Below, in pieces: positions 14,827-21,624 of a stretch of 23,567 nt of DNA. The translations under genes were made by a program, and so were the position numbers. A model generated the notes under the pieces. That model did no database searches. It was not told the DNA's origin and worked only from the letters and a program-made list of their open reading frames with translations. Positions within the stretch are counted from its first letter, which is position 1, and each line of letters begins with the position of its first letter. Origin of the DNA: a virus. The stretch is from IMG/VR virus record IMGVR_UViG_3300032820_002681, positions 1-23,567 of that record; one strand, 5' to 3'.

Positions 14827-15956
14827 AATTTGGCGAACTGAGAATTTCTAAACTAGCCAAAAAACATATTAAAGATTGTATAAAAAGAAACTGGGTTAGC
14901 ATAGGGCCAAAAACGAAGCTATTTGAAGAAAAGTGGCAAAACCTATTTGGATATAATCATACGGTTATGGTTAATTCAGGTACTTCCGCAGACACAGCGG
15001 CGTGTATGGCTCTATATGAATACGACTCTTTAAGACAGGGAGACTACATAATATGCCCAGCTCTCTCTTTTATTGCTACGGCTAATTCTATTAGGGCAGC
15101 AGGTTTTGAACCCTTATTTATTGATGTAGATAAAGAAACTTTAAACATAGATGTAAGCCAAATAGAAGGAGCAATTGAAAAGTACGGAAGCAAAGTTGGT
15201 GCGATTATGTCTGTTAATTTAATGGGCAAGCCCTGCAGATTAGATATTATACAAGACATATGCCGAAAGCATGGTCTAATACATATTGTGGATAACTGCG
15301 AAGCATATGGTAGTAAAATAAAAGGCAAGTATTCTTTAGAATACGCAGATATGGAAACTACGTCGCATTATATTGCCCACATCATTTGCTGTGGAGAAGG
15401 AGGAACCGTAAGCACCAATTCTAAATCTTTAGCAAATCAGATAAAGTCTATAAGGTCTCATGGAAGGTATCCTGGTAGCGCTGATTTTGACCACATTAGA
15501 TATGGATTGAATTTGAAGCCGACAGATTTATGTGCGTCTATAGGCTTAGGAGAGATAGATACTTTTCATGAGATTTTTAAAAAGCGTAAAAAAACGTTGT
15601 ATAAATTTTCAGAAGCCACCCAAGAATTTAAAGACATGGCCTATTTTGTTGAGGAGGATGAAGATGCGGTTAATGCTCCTCATGGATTTTCCATTACTCT
15701 TAAGCCCAAATATAAGGACCAGATACAAAAGTTAAAAAAATACTTAACAAAAGTAAATATTCATTGGAAGAAAAATTTTGGAAGCATGAAAGAACACAAA
15801 GCATTTGACAACTATGGGGAAAAGTATGGAGATTGTTCTAATGCTATATATATAGGAAACTATGGCATTCATATTGGTTGCCACTATTGGTTGTCTAAAG
15901 CAGACAAAGACTATGTGTGTCACCATCTTAAAAAAGGTTTAAGTAAATTACAATGA
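14808..15956 (+). CDS. DegT/DnrJ-family PLP enzyme with Lys-to-His change (ColD-like 3-dehydratase)
   Basis: A 382-aa fold-type I PLP protein of the sugar aminotransferase family: NSGTSADTAA (56-65), CPALSFIATANSI, the PLP-binding Asp in VDNCEAYGSK (D162), and CCGEGGTVSTN (195-204). The residue that forms the Schiff base, five before GEGG, is His191 (Y-I-A-H-I-I-C-C-G-E-G-G) instead of Lys. This substitution is known in ColD, the GDP-4-keto-6-deoxymannose 3-dehydratase of colitose synthesis (His188), and in the Fe-S enzyme RfbH/E1. The length is close to ColD (388 aa), and D-N-C-E-A-Y-G-S resembles the D-x-C-D-A-L-G-S of that subgroup. It therefore probably removes the C3 hydroxyl of a keto sugar rather than transaminating. 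It overlaps neighbours by 19 and 4 bases. Confidence 0.8.
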   Translation: MGKKTIEFGELRISKLAKKHIKDCIKRNWVSIGPKTKLFEEKWQNLFGYNHTVMVNSGTSADTAACMALYEYDSLRQGDYIICPALSFIATANSIRAAGFEPLFIDVDKETLNIDVSQIEGAIEKYGSKVGAIMSVNLMGKPCRLDIIQDICRKHGLIHIVDNCEAYGSKIKGKYSLEYADMETTSHYIAHIICCGEGGTVSTNSKSLANQIKSIRSHGRYPGSADFDHIRYGLNLKPTDLCASIGLGEIDTFHEIFKKRKKTLYKFSEATQEFKDMAYFVEEDEDAVNAPHGFSITLKPKYKDQIQKLKKYLTKVNIHWKKNFGSMKEHKAFDNYGEKYGDCSNAIYIGNYGIHIGCHYWLSKADKDYVCHHLKKGLSKLQ

Positions 15957-16888
15957 GAGTATTAATTACAGGAGCCGCAGGATATATCGGTTCCAAGCTA
16001 ACAAATTATTTTGTAAAGAATAATATTCATGTTACTGCAATAGATAGTTTGTTACACAACCAACATCATTTCGTAGAAGAAGTATTTAAAAGCCCTTGGT
16101 GTTCTTTTCATCAAAGAGATGCTGGAAACATCCCTAGGCACCTATTAAAGAGGGCAGATGTAATTTATCCATTAGCAGCGTTGGTGGGTGCCCCTCTGTG
16201 TGATAAAAGCCCTGAAGAAGCAATAAGGGTAAACACTACAGAAGTTGCTAATTTAATGAAGCTGCTTAGTCCAAACCAGCGTGTGATTTTTCCCAACACT
16301 AATAGCGGCTACGGAGCAACGGGAAAAGATATTTGCACAGAAGAAACCCCGTTAAATTCAGTCTCTGTTTATGGAACGTCTAAAGAATTTGCAGAAGAAA
16401 TTGTGTTAGAGCATGAAAACTCCACAGTTTTTCGTCTTGCCACAGTGTTTGGAACATCTGTTAGACCTAGAATAGACCTGATGGTCAATAATTTTGTATA
16501 TTTAGCAAAAACCACTGGAAAAATAGAGGTTTTTGAGGGTCATTTTAGACGCAATTTTGTACATTTGATAGATGTGGTTTCAACTTTCGCCAAGTGCATA
16601 GAAGATTCCAGAACCAAACAACAGGTTTATAATCTTGGTAACGATTCTTTAAACATGACCAAGTTGGATTTGGCTTATAAAATTGCAAAACATTTGCCTG
16701 TAGAGGTTTCTGAATCCAGTGGTCTAGACCCAGACAAACGAGATTATATTGTTAGTAGCAATAAGCTGTTAAGCCTGGGCTATGAAACTAAAATAGATTT
16801 AGACTATGGTATTACAGAAGTAAGCAATATGCTAGACGAATTAGATTTAAACAATCCAAAATTAGTAAAGGCAATGCGTAATGTATGA
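15953..16888 (+). CDS. Extended SDR, nucleotide-sugar epimerase/dehydratase
   Basis: A 311-aa extended SDR with VLITGAAGYIGSKLT (3-17), the acidic strand end TAIDSLL (28-34), YPLAALVGAP (72-81), FPNTNSGYG (113-121) and canonical Y140-G-T-S-K144. VFRLATVFG and FRRNFVHLIDVV are typical of the epimerase family. It is not of the Fcl subgroup. It shares four-base overlaps with both neighbours and precedes the sugar kinase; in capsule heptose clusters an SDR in this place modifies the activated heptose, but that role is only suggested by context. Confidence 0.78.
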   Translation: MRVLITGAAGYIGSKLTNYFVKNNIHVTAIDSLLHNQHHFVEEVFKSPWCSFHQRDAGNIPRHLLKRADVIYPLAALVGAPLCDKSPEEAIRVNTTEVANLMKLLSPNQRVIFPNTNSGYGATGKDICTEETPLNSVSVYGTSKEFAEEIVLEHENSTVFRLATVFGTSVRPRIDLMVNNFVYLAKTTGKIEVFEGHFRRNFVHLIDVVSTFAKCIEDSRTKQQVYNLGNDSLNMTKLDLAYKIAKHLPVEVSESSGLDPDKRDYIVSSNKLLSLGYETKIDLDYGITEVSNMLDELDLNNPKLVKAMRNV

Positions 16889-17874
16889 TTATTACAAAAA
16901 CTCCGTACCGCTGTAGTCTTTTTGGAGGCTCAACAGACTATCCAAGTTATTACGAACAATATGGTTCGTTGTTAATTGGTTTTGCAATGAATCGTTATTG
17001 TTATAACTCTATAATGAAATTGCCAAGATTTTCAGATATTAATTATCAGGCTTTCTACTCTCGCACAGAAATAGCAAATTTTAGTAATGAGATTAAAAAC
17101 CCAGGTATTCGTGGAACTTTACAATTTTGCGAAAGGAATATTCGAGATTTCAAAAAGGTTGCCATGTTTGTTCAAAACGAATTACCGTCTAGAACAGGAA
17201 TAGGTAGCAGCTCTAGTTTGATTGTAGGTTTGTTAAAAGGGATATATACTCTCTTTAAAATAGATTTTGACAAAAAACAATTAGCTACAGATGCTATTAA
17301 CATAGAGAGACATTTATTAAAAGAGCCAGGAGGAATACAAGACCAGATTTGGGCGGCGTATGGAGGATTTAATAGCGTAGACATTGACAAACACGGAGGT
17401 TTTTTTGTTAAGCCGCTGGCAATATGTTCGGAGTTTGTGGATTACTTTTTAGATTCTTCAATTATGTTTTATACAAAAATACAAAGAGATTCATTTGAAG
17501 TGGCAGAATCTCATAATGAAAAATCTGCGGAACAATACAAAAAACAAATCCACGACATTGCTAAAGACGCTTTAACGTTATTTGAAGATGAAAACTTAGA
17601 AGGAATAGGAAAATTATTGGACAGGTCTTGGCAAATGAAGAAGCAAATTTCACCATTAATCAACAACGAACACATTGATTCTTTGTATAAAAGTATAATG
17701 AAAAGCGGTGCTTTCGGGTGCAAATTGTTAGGAACTGGCAGCGGGGGATTCTTGTTTTGTCTGTGTGATAATAATAGAAGGCAAAAGATTATAGACACTG
17801 TTAAATTACCATACATTGATATCAAACCTAGTTATGATGGAAGCAAAACTATTTTCAATGAGAACGGTGTATAA
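16885..17874 (+). CDS. GHMP-family sugar kinase, HddA-like
   Basis: A 329-aa GHMP kinase. Motif 1 is TPYRCSLFGGSTDYP (6-20), as in D-glycero-D-manno-heptose 7-phosphate kinase HddA and fucokinase relatives (PxRxxxxGGxTD). The ATP loop is LPSRTGIGSSSSLIVG (100-115). EPGGIQDQIWAAYGGFN follows (family: PxGxQDqyaaaxGGxN), and the C-terminal motif is KLLGTGSGGFLFC. It should phosphorylate a sugar or sugar-phosphate at the anomeric or a ring hydroxyl. It is the last gene of the overlapping operon; its stop codon TAA forms part of the TATAAT box that starts the next transcription unit. Confidence 0.82.
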   Translation: MIITKTPYRCSLFGGSTDYPSYYEQYGSLLIGFAMNRYCYNSIMKLPRFSDINYQAFYSRTEIANFSNEIKNPGIRGTLQFCERNIRDFKKVAMFVQNELPSRTGIGSSSSLIVGLLKGIYTLFKIDFDKKQLATDAINIERHLLKEPGGIQDQIWAAYGGFNSVDIDKHGGFFVKPLAICSEFVDYFLDSSIMFYTKIQRDSFEVAESHNEKSAEQYKKQIHDIAKDALTLFEDENLEGIGKLLDRSWQMKKQISPLINNEHIDSLYKSIMKSGAFGCKLLGTGSGGFLFCLCDNNRRQKIIDTVKLPYIDIKPSYDGSKTIFNENGV

Positions 17875-17875
17875 T
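17866..17875 (+). promoter_or_regulatory. -10 box GGTGTATAAT at the end of the sugar operon
   Basis: Same ten bases as upstream of the tmRNA (3319) and at 19491. TATAAT spans 17870-17875 and contains the stop codon of the kinase gene (TAA 17872-17874). The expected start would be near 17882, only about 12 bases before the thioredoxin-like gene start at 17894, giving a very short leader that may trim the ribosome site GGAGAG at 17881. The -35 region (ACTATT) is weak. Confidence 0.5.
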
Positions 17876-17893
17876 ACATTGGAGAGATTTATT

Positions 17894-18331
17894 ATGAGGC
17901 TTATTTTAACTTTAATCATATTTATTACTTTTAGCAACATTGCTTTAGCAGATAGGTTTGTGTTAAAATTTACAGCAGACTGGTGCAAATATTGCAAAAT
18001 ACTTGACCACCAATTGTTAGAGAAAGAATTTGTAAAAGTTACCAAACAATATAAAGATTTAATAGTTATAGACATTGATAAATATCCTAAAATTGCGAAA
18101 GCATATAAGGTCAATTCTTTACCTTTATTGGTTGTCGTAGACGATGCAAAGGATGCAAACGATGCAAACGATGAAAAGGATAAAAAGAAGATACAAATAA
18201 TATCCCGCTGGGTGCCTGCTTATAAGGAAACGCGACCACAAAATAGGCAAAGTTTGTTAAATTGGTTAAAAAAATATTCTCCCAAAAAAGAAAAGAAAAA
18301 AGACTTGACAAAACCCCAGAACAGTGTATAA
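17894..18331 (+). CDS. Exported thioredoxin-like protein (CKYC)
   Basis: A 145-aa protein. Residues 1-19 form a Sec signal peptide (MRLILTLIIFITFSNIALA, cut before Asp20). A thioredoxin fold follows: FVLKFTADWCKYC with the redox pair C31-K-Y-C34, IVIDIDKYPKIAKAYKV, then the cis-Pro loop NSLPLLVVV. An acidic/basic stretch encoded by a 9-base tandem repeat (18143-18187) is inserted after the last beta strands, and the C-terminus is lysine-rich. It would act in the periplasm as a disulfide reductase/oxidase or on a partner. ATG 17894 is chosen because GGAGAG lies nine bases upstream and the signal peptide starts there. It ends in GTATAAT, so its stop is part of the promoter of the tRNA that follows. 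Confidence 0.82.
   Translation: MRLILTLIIFITFSNIALADRFVLKFTADWCKYCKILDHQLLEKEFVKVTKQYKDLIVIDIDKYPKIAKAYKVNSLPLLVVVDDAKDANDANDEKDKKKIQIISRWVPAYKETRPQNRQSLLNWLKKYSPKKEKKKDLTKPQNSV
18143..18187 (+). repeat. Five degenerate 9-bp tandem units in the thioredoxin-like gene
   Basis: Units read GATGCAAAG, GATGCAAAC, GATGCAAAC, GATGAAAAG and GATAAAAAG, encoding D-A-K, D-A-N, D-A-N, D-E-K, D-K-K. The in-frame 9-base period means copy-number change would lengthen or shorten the protein by three residues without breaking it. Confidence 0.85.
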
Positions 18332-18332
18332 T
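18305..18332 (+). promoter_or_regulatory. Sigma70 promoter TTGACA-16-TATAAT for tRNA-Glu
   Basis: Consensus TTGACA (18305-18310) and TATAAT (18327-18332) with a 16-base spacer end 10 bases before the tRNA. The -35 lies inside the thioredoxin-like gene and the -10 contains its stop codon TAA (18329-18331). The -10 context AGTGTATAAT resembles the recurrent GGTGTATAAT motif. Confidence 0.8.
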
Positions 18333-18342
18333 AGAGCGAAAA

Positions 18343-18414
18343 GGCCCATTGGTCTATTGGTAAGGACAAGGGTCTTTCAAGCTCTAGGATAGAGTTCGAT
18401 TCTCTCATGGGTCA
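18343..18414 (+). tRNA. tRNA-Glu (anticodon UUC)
   Basis: A 72-nt cloverleaf. The acceptor GGCCCAT pairs with ATGGGTC (one G-U). The D arm is GTCT/GGAC with loop ATTGGTAA. The anticodon stem AGGGT/GCTCT has loop CTTTCAA, giving anticodon TTC. The T loop is TTCGATT with stem TAGAG/CTCTC, whose outer pair (T:C) is a mismatch. Discriminator A is present; CCA is not encoded. It has its own consensus promoter just upstream. Confidence 0.92.
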
Positions 18415-18431
18415 CTAACACCGAGGTAAAA

Positions 18432-18650
18432 ATGCCAAAATATTACGTAACAGATGCTAGACGACAATTTATTGTGCATAAACCGACAGCAATTGAAGCT
18501 GGTCGGGCTGCTATCTGTTCGTGGTTTGGGCAAGGTATTAAATTAAAAAATGATGCCGCAATTGCTATTAACGAAACGGGTTTTGAAAAAAACAGTTTTA
18601 ATACGGAACAAGTTTTTAGCGTTCGAGAATTAATAGGACTAATACTCTGA
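18432..18650 (+). CDS. Hypothetical protein, 72 aa
   Basis: Starts at ATG with a good GAGGT five to nine bases upstream, 17 bases after the tRNA-Glu. The product begins MPKYYVTDARRQFIVHKPTA and continues EAGRAAICSWFGQGI, a beta-hairpin-plus-helix pattern seen in many small phage proteins of unknown role. It has no membrane segment or cysteine ligands. Probably expressed from the tRNA promoter. Confidence 0.7.
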   Translation: MPKYYVTDARRQFIVHKPTAIEAGRAAICSWFGQGIKLKNDAAIAINETGFEKNSFNTEQVFSVRELIGLIL

Positions 18651-18695
18651 GAAGTGGACCCATTTTTTTTAGACTTATAATGAAGGTAGTTTAGA

Positions 18696-18860
18696 ATGGA
18701 CCCACTAGATTTGGCTTATGAAATAGCTACGATGTTGGAAAGAACATATATTATTAAGAACAGATGGGGAGATGACACAACATCTGCCAGTACTGGAGAA
18801 TTGGTTGGAGACATATCTACTATTTTAGAGGACAAGCTAGGAGAAAAGCCTAATGGATGA
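18696..18860 (+). CDS. Hypothetical protein, 54 aa
   Basis: ATG at 18696 is preceded by GAAGG. The 54-aa product starts MDPLDLAYEIATMLERTYII and is predicted mostly helical and acidic; no family is recognised. The TGA stop lies within the start of the next tiny gene (8-base overlap), which supports real translation. The 45 bases before it include a T-run after a GGACCC, without a clear terminator stem. Confidence 0.55.
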   Translation: MDPLDLAYEIATMLERTYIIKNRWGDDTTSASTGELVGDISTILEDKLGEKPNG

Positions 18861-18954
18861 TGATTTCAAATGGTATGCTTTAATGACGATTGGGCTGTTT
18901 TTATCAATGGGTATTGGCATGTCTATTGAAAATTATTTAGTACAACTTATTTGA
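18853..18954 (+). CDS. Tiny membrane protein, 33 aa
   Basis: Starts ATG inside the preceding gene and reads MDDDFKWYALMTIGLFLSMG followed by IGMSIENYLVQLI. It has an acidic N-terminus and one hydrophobic helix. It is likely a single-pass inner-membrane peptide. Translational coupling with the preceding gene is suggested by the overlap. The small size keeps confidence moderate. Confidence 0.45.
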   Translation: MDDDFKWYALMTIGLFLSMGIGMSIENYLVQLI

Positions 18955-18986
18955 TAATAGTGGAAAAAGTAGATAGGAAAAATTAA

Positions 18987-19154
18987 ATGAAATTATTTGG
19001 ACTTTGGGCACTTCCCTTTCCTAAGAAAAAGGGAGCATTTGACAAGTGGGAAAAACAAGATGACGTTCAGGCTAAAAGTCGCAAAGACGCTATTAGCAAG
19101 ATAGGAAAGAAATATAAAATAGGAACATGGAAATTACGACTAGAAACAGAATAA
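18987..19154 (+). CDS. Hypothetical basic protein, 55 aa
   Basis: ATG at 18987 follows GATAGGAAA with good spacing. The product starts MKLFGLWALPFPKKKGAFDK and is rich in Lys/Arg (about a quarter of residues), with a helical middle. The basic charge suggests nucleic-acid or membrane-surface contact, but there is no recognised family. Confidence 0.55.
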   Translation: MKLFGLWALPFPKKKGAFDKWEKQDDVQAKSRKDAISKIGKKYKIGTWKLRLETE

Positions 19155-19184
19155 TATCTTTACGTTGCCTTTGAGGAACTTAAA

Positions 19185-19499
19185 ATGAGAACTGAACAAG
19201 AACGTTATGACGCTTTGAACCTTATGTCTGCCAACGACGAAGGTAGTGAAAAGTTTGACGAAGGGTTACAAGTATTGGTGGAATACATTTTTCAAGAAGC
19301 CGCCAGACAAGGTGAACCTGAATTAGAATTTGAAGAGATTCATAAGAGGGTAAACGAGTCTTTCGCTGGCCATTTACTAACAGAATTGACGAAAAAGGGA
19401 CTATTAGAGGTTGATTTGAACGGAGATGAGCCTACATATACAGCAACTGAGCTAGGGCGAAAAGTTAGAGACTACTATAATAAAGATAAAGGTGTATAA
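19185..19499 (+). CDS. Small helical protein, possible winged helix, 104 aa
   Basis: ATG at 19185 follows GAGGAAC. The N-terminal half is acidic and helical; the second half (FEEIHKRVNESFAGHLLTEL, then TKKGLLEVDLNG and a beta strand) follows a helix-helix-wing order that could be a winged-helix fold. No specific regulator family is recognised. The gene ends GGT GTA TAA T, so its stop codon lies inside a GGTGTATAAT promoter motif. Confidence 0.65.
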   Translation: MRTEQERYDALNLMSANDEGSEKFDEGLQVLVEYIFQEAARQGEPELEFEEIHKRVNESFAGHLLTELTKKGLLEVDLNGDEPTYTATELGRKVRDYYNKDKGV

Positions 19500-19500
19500 T
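19491..19500 (+). promoter_or_regulatory. -10 box GGTGTATAAT before the exported-protein gene
   Basis: Exact third copy of the ten bases; TATAAT at 19495-19500 with the upstream gene's stop TAA at 19497-19499. The expected start near 19507 would exclude ATG 19502 of the next gene and favour ATG 19520. The -35 region (TACTAT) is weak. Confidence 0.5.
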
Positions 19501-19519
19501 TATGAAAGGAAGAAAGCCT

Positions 19520-20059
19520 ATGTCCAAATGGAAAAAATATGTATTGGCTTTTCTATTGATGGTAACCTGCTCAATTAGCCAGGCCGCAGAGATTACGGGC
19601 TATAAAATTATAGTTTGGAATCCCCGCACACAGAATTATGCTGATGTGCATGTTGAAAAGGGAGAAGATGCCACTTTTACAAAGACACACGAAGTTGCTA
19701 AGAAATTTGCTGAAACACAGGATAAATTTTCAGGCAAGAACGTAATTGTTCCTACCAAATCATTTGCTATTATACCAATGTTAAAATTGGGGCCTAATGA
19801 AGTATTGCCGACATGGAAACCTTATACAAATCCTCCATCTAACGTATATATTTCAATTAGAACCGTAAATAATAGTCATATTATTGTGCCTACTAAGGCT
19901 ACAAATGTTTGGCAAGCTTATAATAATGTAACCGTTGATGATGGTAAGCTTGTTGTGGTGGCGGGGAAGGATAAGATAGTATTGGATGCCGACTTGGTTA
20001 TGTCATGCTCTTTTCAAGTAATAAGGAGAGCGCAGTTTTTAGAACACCGAAAAAAATGA
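19520..20059 (+). CDS. Exported protein of unknown function, 179 aa
   Basis: The product starts MSKWKKYVLAFLLMVTCSIS and has a Sec signal peptide with likely cleavage after S-Q-A (residue 22). The mature part is mostly predicted beta strands, with two related segments, NVIVPTKSFAI and HIIVPTKATNV, suggesting an internal duplication. It contains a single Cys late in the chain. ATG 19520 is preferred over an in-frame ATG at 19502, because AGGAAGAAAG precedes it and the GGTGTATAAT promoter would start transcription between them. It lies in a run of exported phage products (17894, 19520, 20604); its role is unknown. Confidence 0.68.
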   Translation: MSKWKKYVLAFLLMVTCSISQAAEITGYKIIVWNPRTQNYADVHVEKGEDATFTKTHEVAKKFAETQDKFSGKNVIVPTKSFAIIPMLKLGPNEVLPTWKPYTNPPSNVYISIRTVNNSHIIVPTKATNVWQAYNNVTVDDGKLVVVAGKDKIVLDADLVMSCSFQVIRRAQFLEHRKK

Positions 20060-20087
20060 TTATTCTTAAAAAATAGGATTAATTCAT

Positions 20088-20585
20088 ATGACTAAGCAAG
20101 CAATTAAGAATAGAATTAAGAAAGCTGTAAAGGAAGCTAAACAACAAACCAAAAACAAACAAACTGAAAAAGAGATATTTAAAAAAGCAGACAAAGAACT
20201 TAAACAAGCCTTATATGGGGATTTATTAGAGCAAACATTCTCTTGCGGCGATAATGACTGGATAGTAAAAGAAAAATTTAAAGGGGTATATATAGTACCT
20301 GAGCATAATCAGGGCGCATATGATAGTGTAGTACCTAATGCCCCAAATGTTATGTTGGCAGATGTAGTCAGTCCCAAAAAAAACTATAAGTGGAAAGTAG
20401 ATGTGCGAAACCATGGGGAGTTTCATTCTTTTGAAGCTGAAGATGAAGGTCGCATAGACCACGCAAGAAGAATATGGATTAACGGAATAGATGACCCTTA
20501 TGTTAAGCCGCTAAAACAATTAATAGAAGATGAACTAATTAATTTTATTTTGAATCCATCTGTGGTAACTTTTAAAGGCTGGTAG
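20088..20585 (+). CDS. Hypothetical protein, 165 aa, lysine-rich N-terminus
   Basis: The first 45 residues are a Lys/Gln-rich helix likely to form a coiled coil (IKKAVKEAKQQTKNKQ and neighbours). The rest is a mixed alpha/beta domain with no recognised motif; the stretch NAPNVMLADVVSPKKNYKWK may be a beta-hairpin region. There is no signal peptide. It is preceded by TAGGA. The stop TAG is the 5' end of an inverted repeat that leads into the protease gene. Confidence 0.65.
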   Translation: MTKQAIKNRIKKAVKEAKQQTKNKQTEKEIFKKADKELKQALYGDLLEQTFSCGDNDWIVKEKFKGVYIVPEHNQGAYDSVVPNAPNVMLADVVSPKKNYKWKVDVRNHGEFHSFEAEDEGRIDHARRIWINGIDDPYVKPLKQLIEDELINFILNPSVVTFKGW

Positions 20586-20600
20586 CATGTCACATCTACC
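20581..20600 (+). repeat. Inverted repeat between the coiled-coil gene and the protease gene
   Basis: GGTAG (20581-20585) pairs with CTACC (20596-20600), and the inner ATG (20587-20589) with CAT (20593-20595), leaving C20586 bulged and a three-base loop. It carries the stop of the upstream gene and ends four bases before the protease ATG, so it could hide that start. No T-run follows, so it is not a terminator. Confidence 0.5.
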
Positions 20601-20603
20601 ACT

Positions 20604-21320
20604 ATGAAATATTTATTAACACTTTTCTTTACATTATTAGCCTCAATAGCATCGGCAGATTACGACACATCTGTTCGGTCTATAGCTAAAATAGATTCAG
20701 GAAAAGGATACAGTTCTTCTTTTTGCTACCAAGAAGATGACGAGCATTATTTTTATATGACGACAGGACACTCTTACGCAAATAAAAGAGATATCGTCGT
20801 TCGTAATTTTAATAATTGCAAGGAGTCTGACGAGATGAAGGGAATTTTCTTTTTATCTAAATATAAAAAATACACAGAAGGCGAATTTTATACAGATATA
20901 GGGATATATAAGGTTAAAAAGACAGAATTTGCAGAGAAAGATATTCCACTAATTGTGAAGATTAGTAAAGAAATTCCTAAAAAAGAAGATATTTTATGGA
21001 CTTATGGTTGTGCTTTAGGAACACACCCTTCTATAGTTAAACTAAAAGTAAACAGTGTCAACGAAGGGATGATTGATTTTACACCAGCCCCAGAAAGAGG
21101 AAGAAGTGGCTCGCCTGTATTTAACAAAGATTTTACTAAGGTGGTTGGTATTATAGTATTGCAATACTGTGATACTATAGAAATAAAGAATAAAGTAGAC
21201 GGTCGTACAATTATTGAGAGACAGGAGATATCTGGTGGCAAAGCTTTAACAACTACAAGAGCCTTTGATATTTTACAAAAAGCAAACGAAGAAATACAAG
21301 ACAATAAGGAAAAAGACTAA
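20604..21320 (+). CDS. Exported trypsin-like serine protease
   Basis: A 238-aa protein. Residues 1-18 are a Sec signal peptide (MKYLLTLFFTLLASIASA). The mature part fits a chymotrypsin-fold protease: TTGHSYANK gives catalytic H56, FYTDIGIYKV gives D98 (family DIAL), and ERGRSGSPVFN gives S168 in GxSGSPV (family GDSGGP). VVGIIVLQYC is the strand after the Ser. All three triad residues are in order with normal spacing, so it is likely active in the periplasm or on released virions. No good Shine-Dalgarno precedes the ATG; a six-codon frame at 20587-20607 ends on it (ATGA) and might deliver ribosomes. Substrate unknown. Confidence 0.78.
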   Translation: MKYLLTLFFTLLASIASADYDTSVRSIAKIDSGKGYSSSFCYQEDDEHYFYMTTGHSYANKRDIVVRNFNNCKESDEMKGIFFLSKYKKYTEGEFYTDIGIYKVKKTEFAEKDIPLIVKISKEIPKKEDILWTYGCALGTHPSIVKLKVNSVNEGMIDFTPAPERGRSGSPVFNKDFTKVVGIIVLQYCDTIEIKNKVDGRTIIERQEISGGKALTTTRAFDILQKANEEIQDNKEKD

Positions 21321-21622
21321 TGGTTAAAATAGTTAAACTAGTTAATGGTGAATTTTGGATTGGTACGGAAGCAGCTTCGGATGAAGAAACTGTTACCTTA
21401 GAAAATGGACGACAATTGATGTTAGACTGGCAAAGAGAAGGAAACCCCCAGTTAATAGTCGTCCCCTTGCTAGAGTTTCTTTCTAAAGAAGACACAATAA
21501 CATTGAAGCAAAGTACGATTTTGTACGAGCTAACCCCCGTCGATGAAATCGCTGAAGACTATAAACAGTCTATATCAGAAATAGTACAACCCGATTCAAG
21601 ATTAGTGGTTCCTGGAACATAG
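21320..21622 (+). CDS. Small Sm-like phage protein, 100 aa
   Basis: The N-terminal half reads VKIVKLVNGEFWIGTEAAS, then E-E-T-V-T-L-E-N-G-R-Q-L-M-L-D, and LIVVPLLEFLSKEDTITLKQ. This order (bent strands with L-x-N-G-E-x-x-I-G, a variable loop, then strands) is like the Sm/LSm fold found in small phage proteins. The C-terminal segment E-D-Y-K-Q-S-I-S-E-I resembles the tails of those proteins. An RNA-binding role is plausible but only by fold resemblance. Its first base is the last base of the protease stop (TAATG), so it is coupled. Confidence 0.6.
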   Translation: MVKIVKLVNGEFWIGTEAASDEETVTLENGRQLMLDWQREGNPQLIVVPLLEFLSKEDTITLKQSTILYELTPVDEIAEDYKQSISEIVQPDSRLVVPGT

Positions 21623-21624
21623 TT

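Noticed and set aside
18143-18187. CRISPR-like repeat
   Set aside because: Units are 9 bp, adjacent, in frame and without spacers; this is a coding tandem repeat.
18651-18695. Terminator at the T-run after the 72-aa gene
   Set aside because: Eight Ts follow GGACCCA but no stable stem precedes them.
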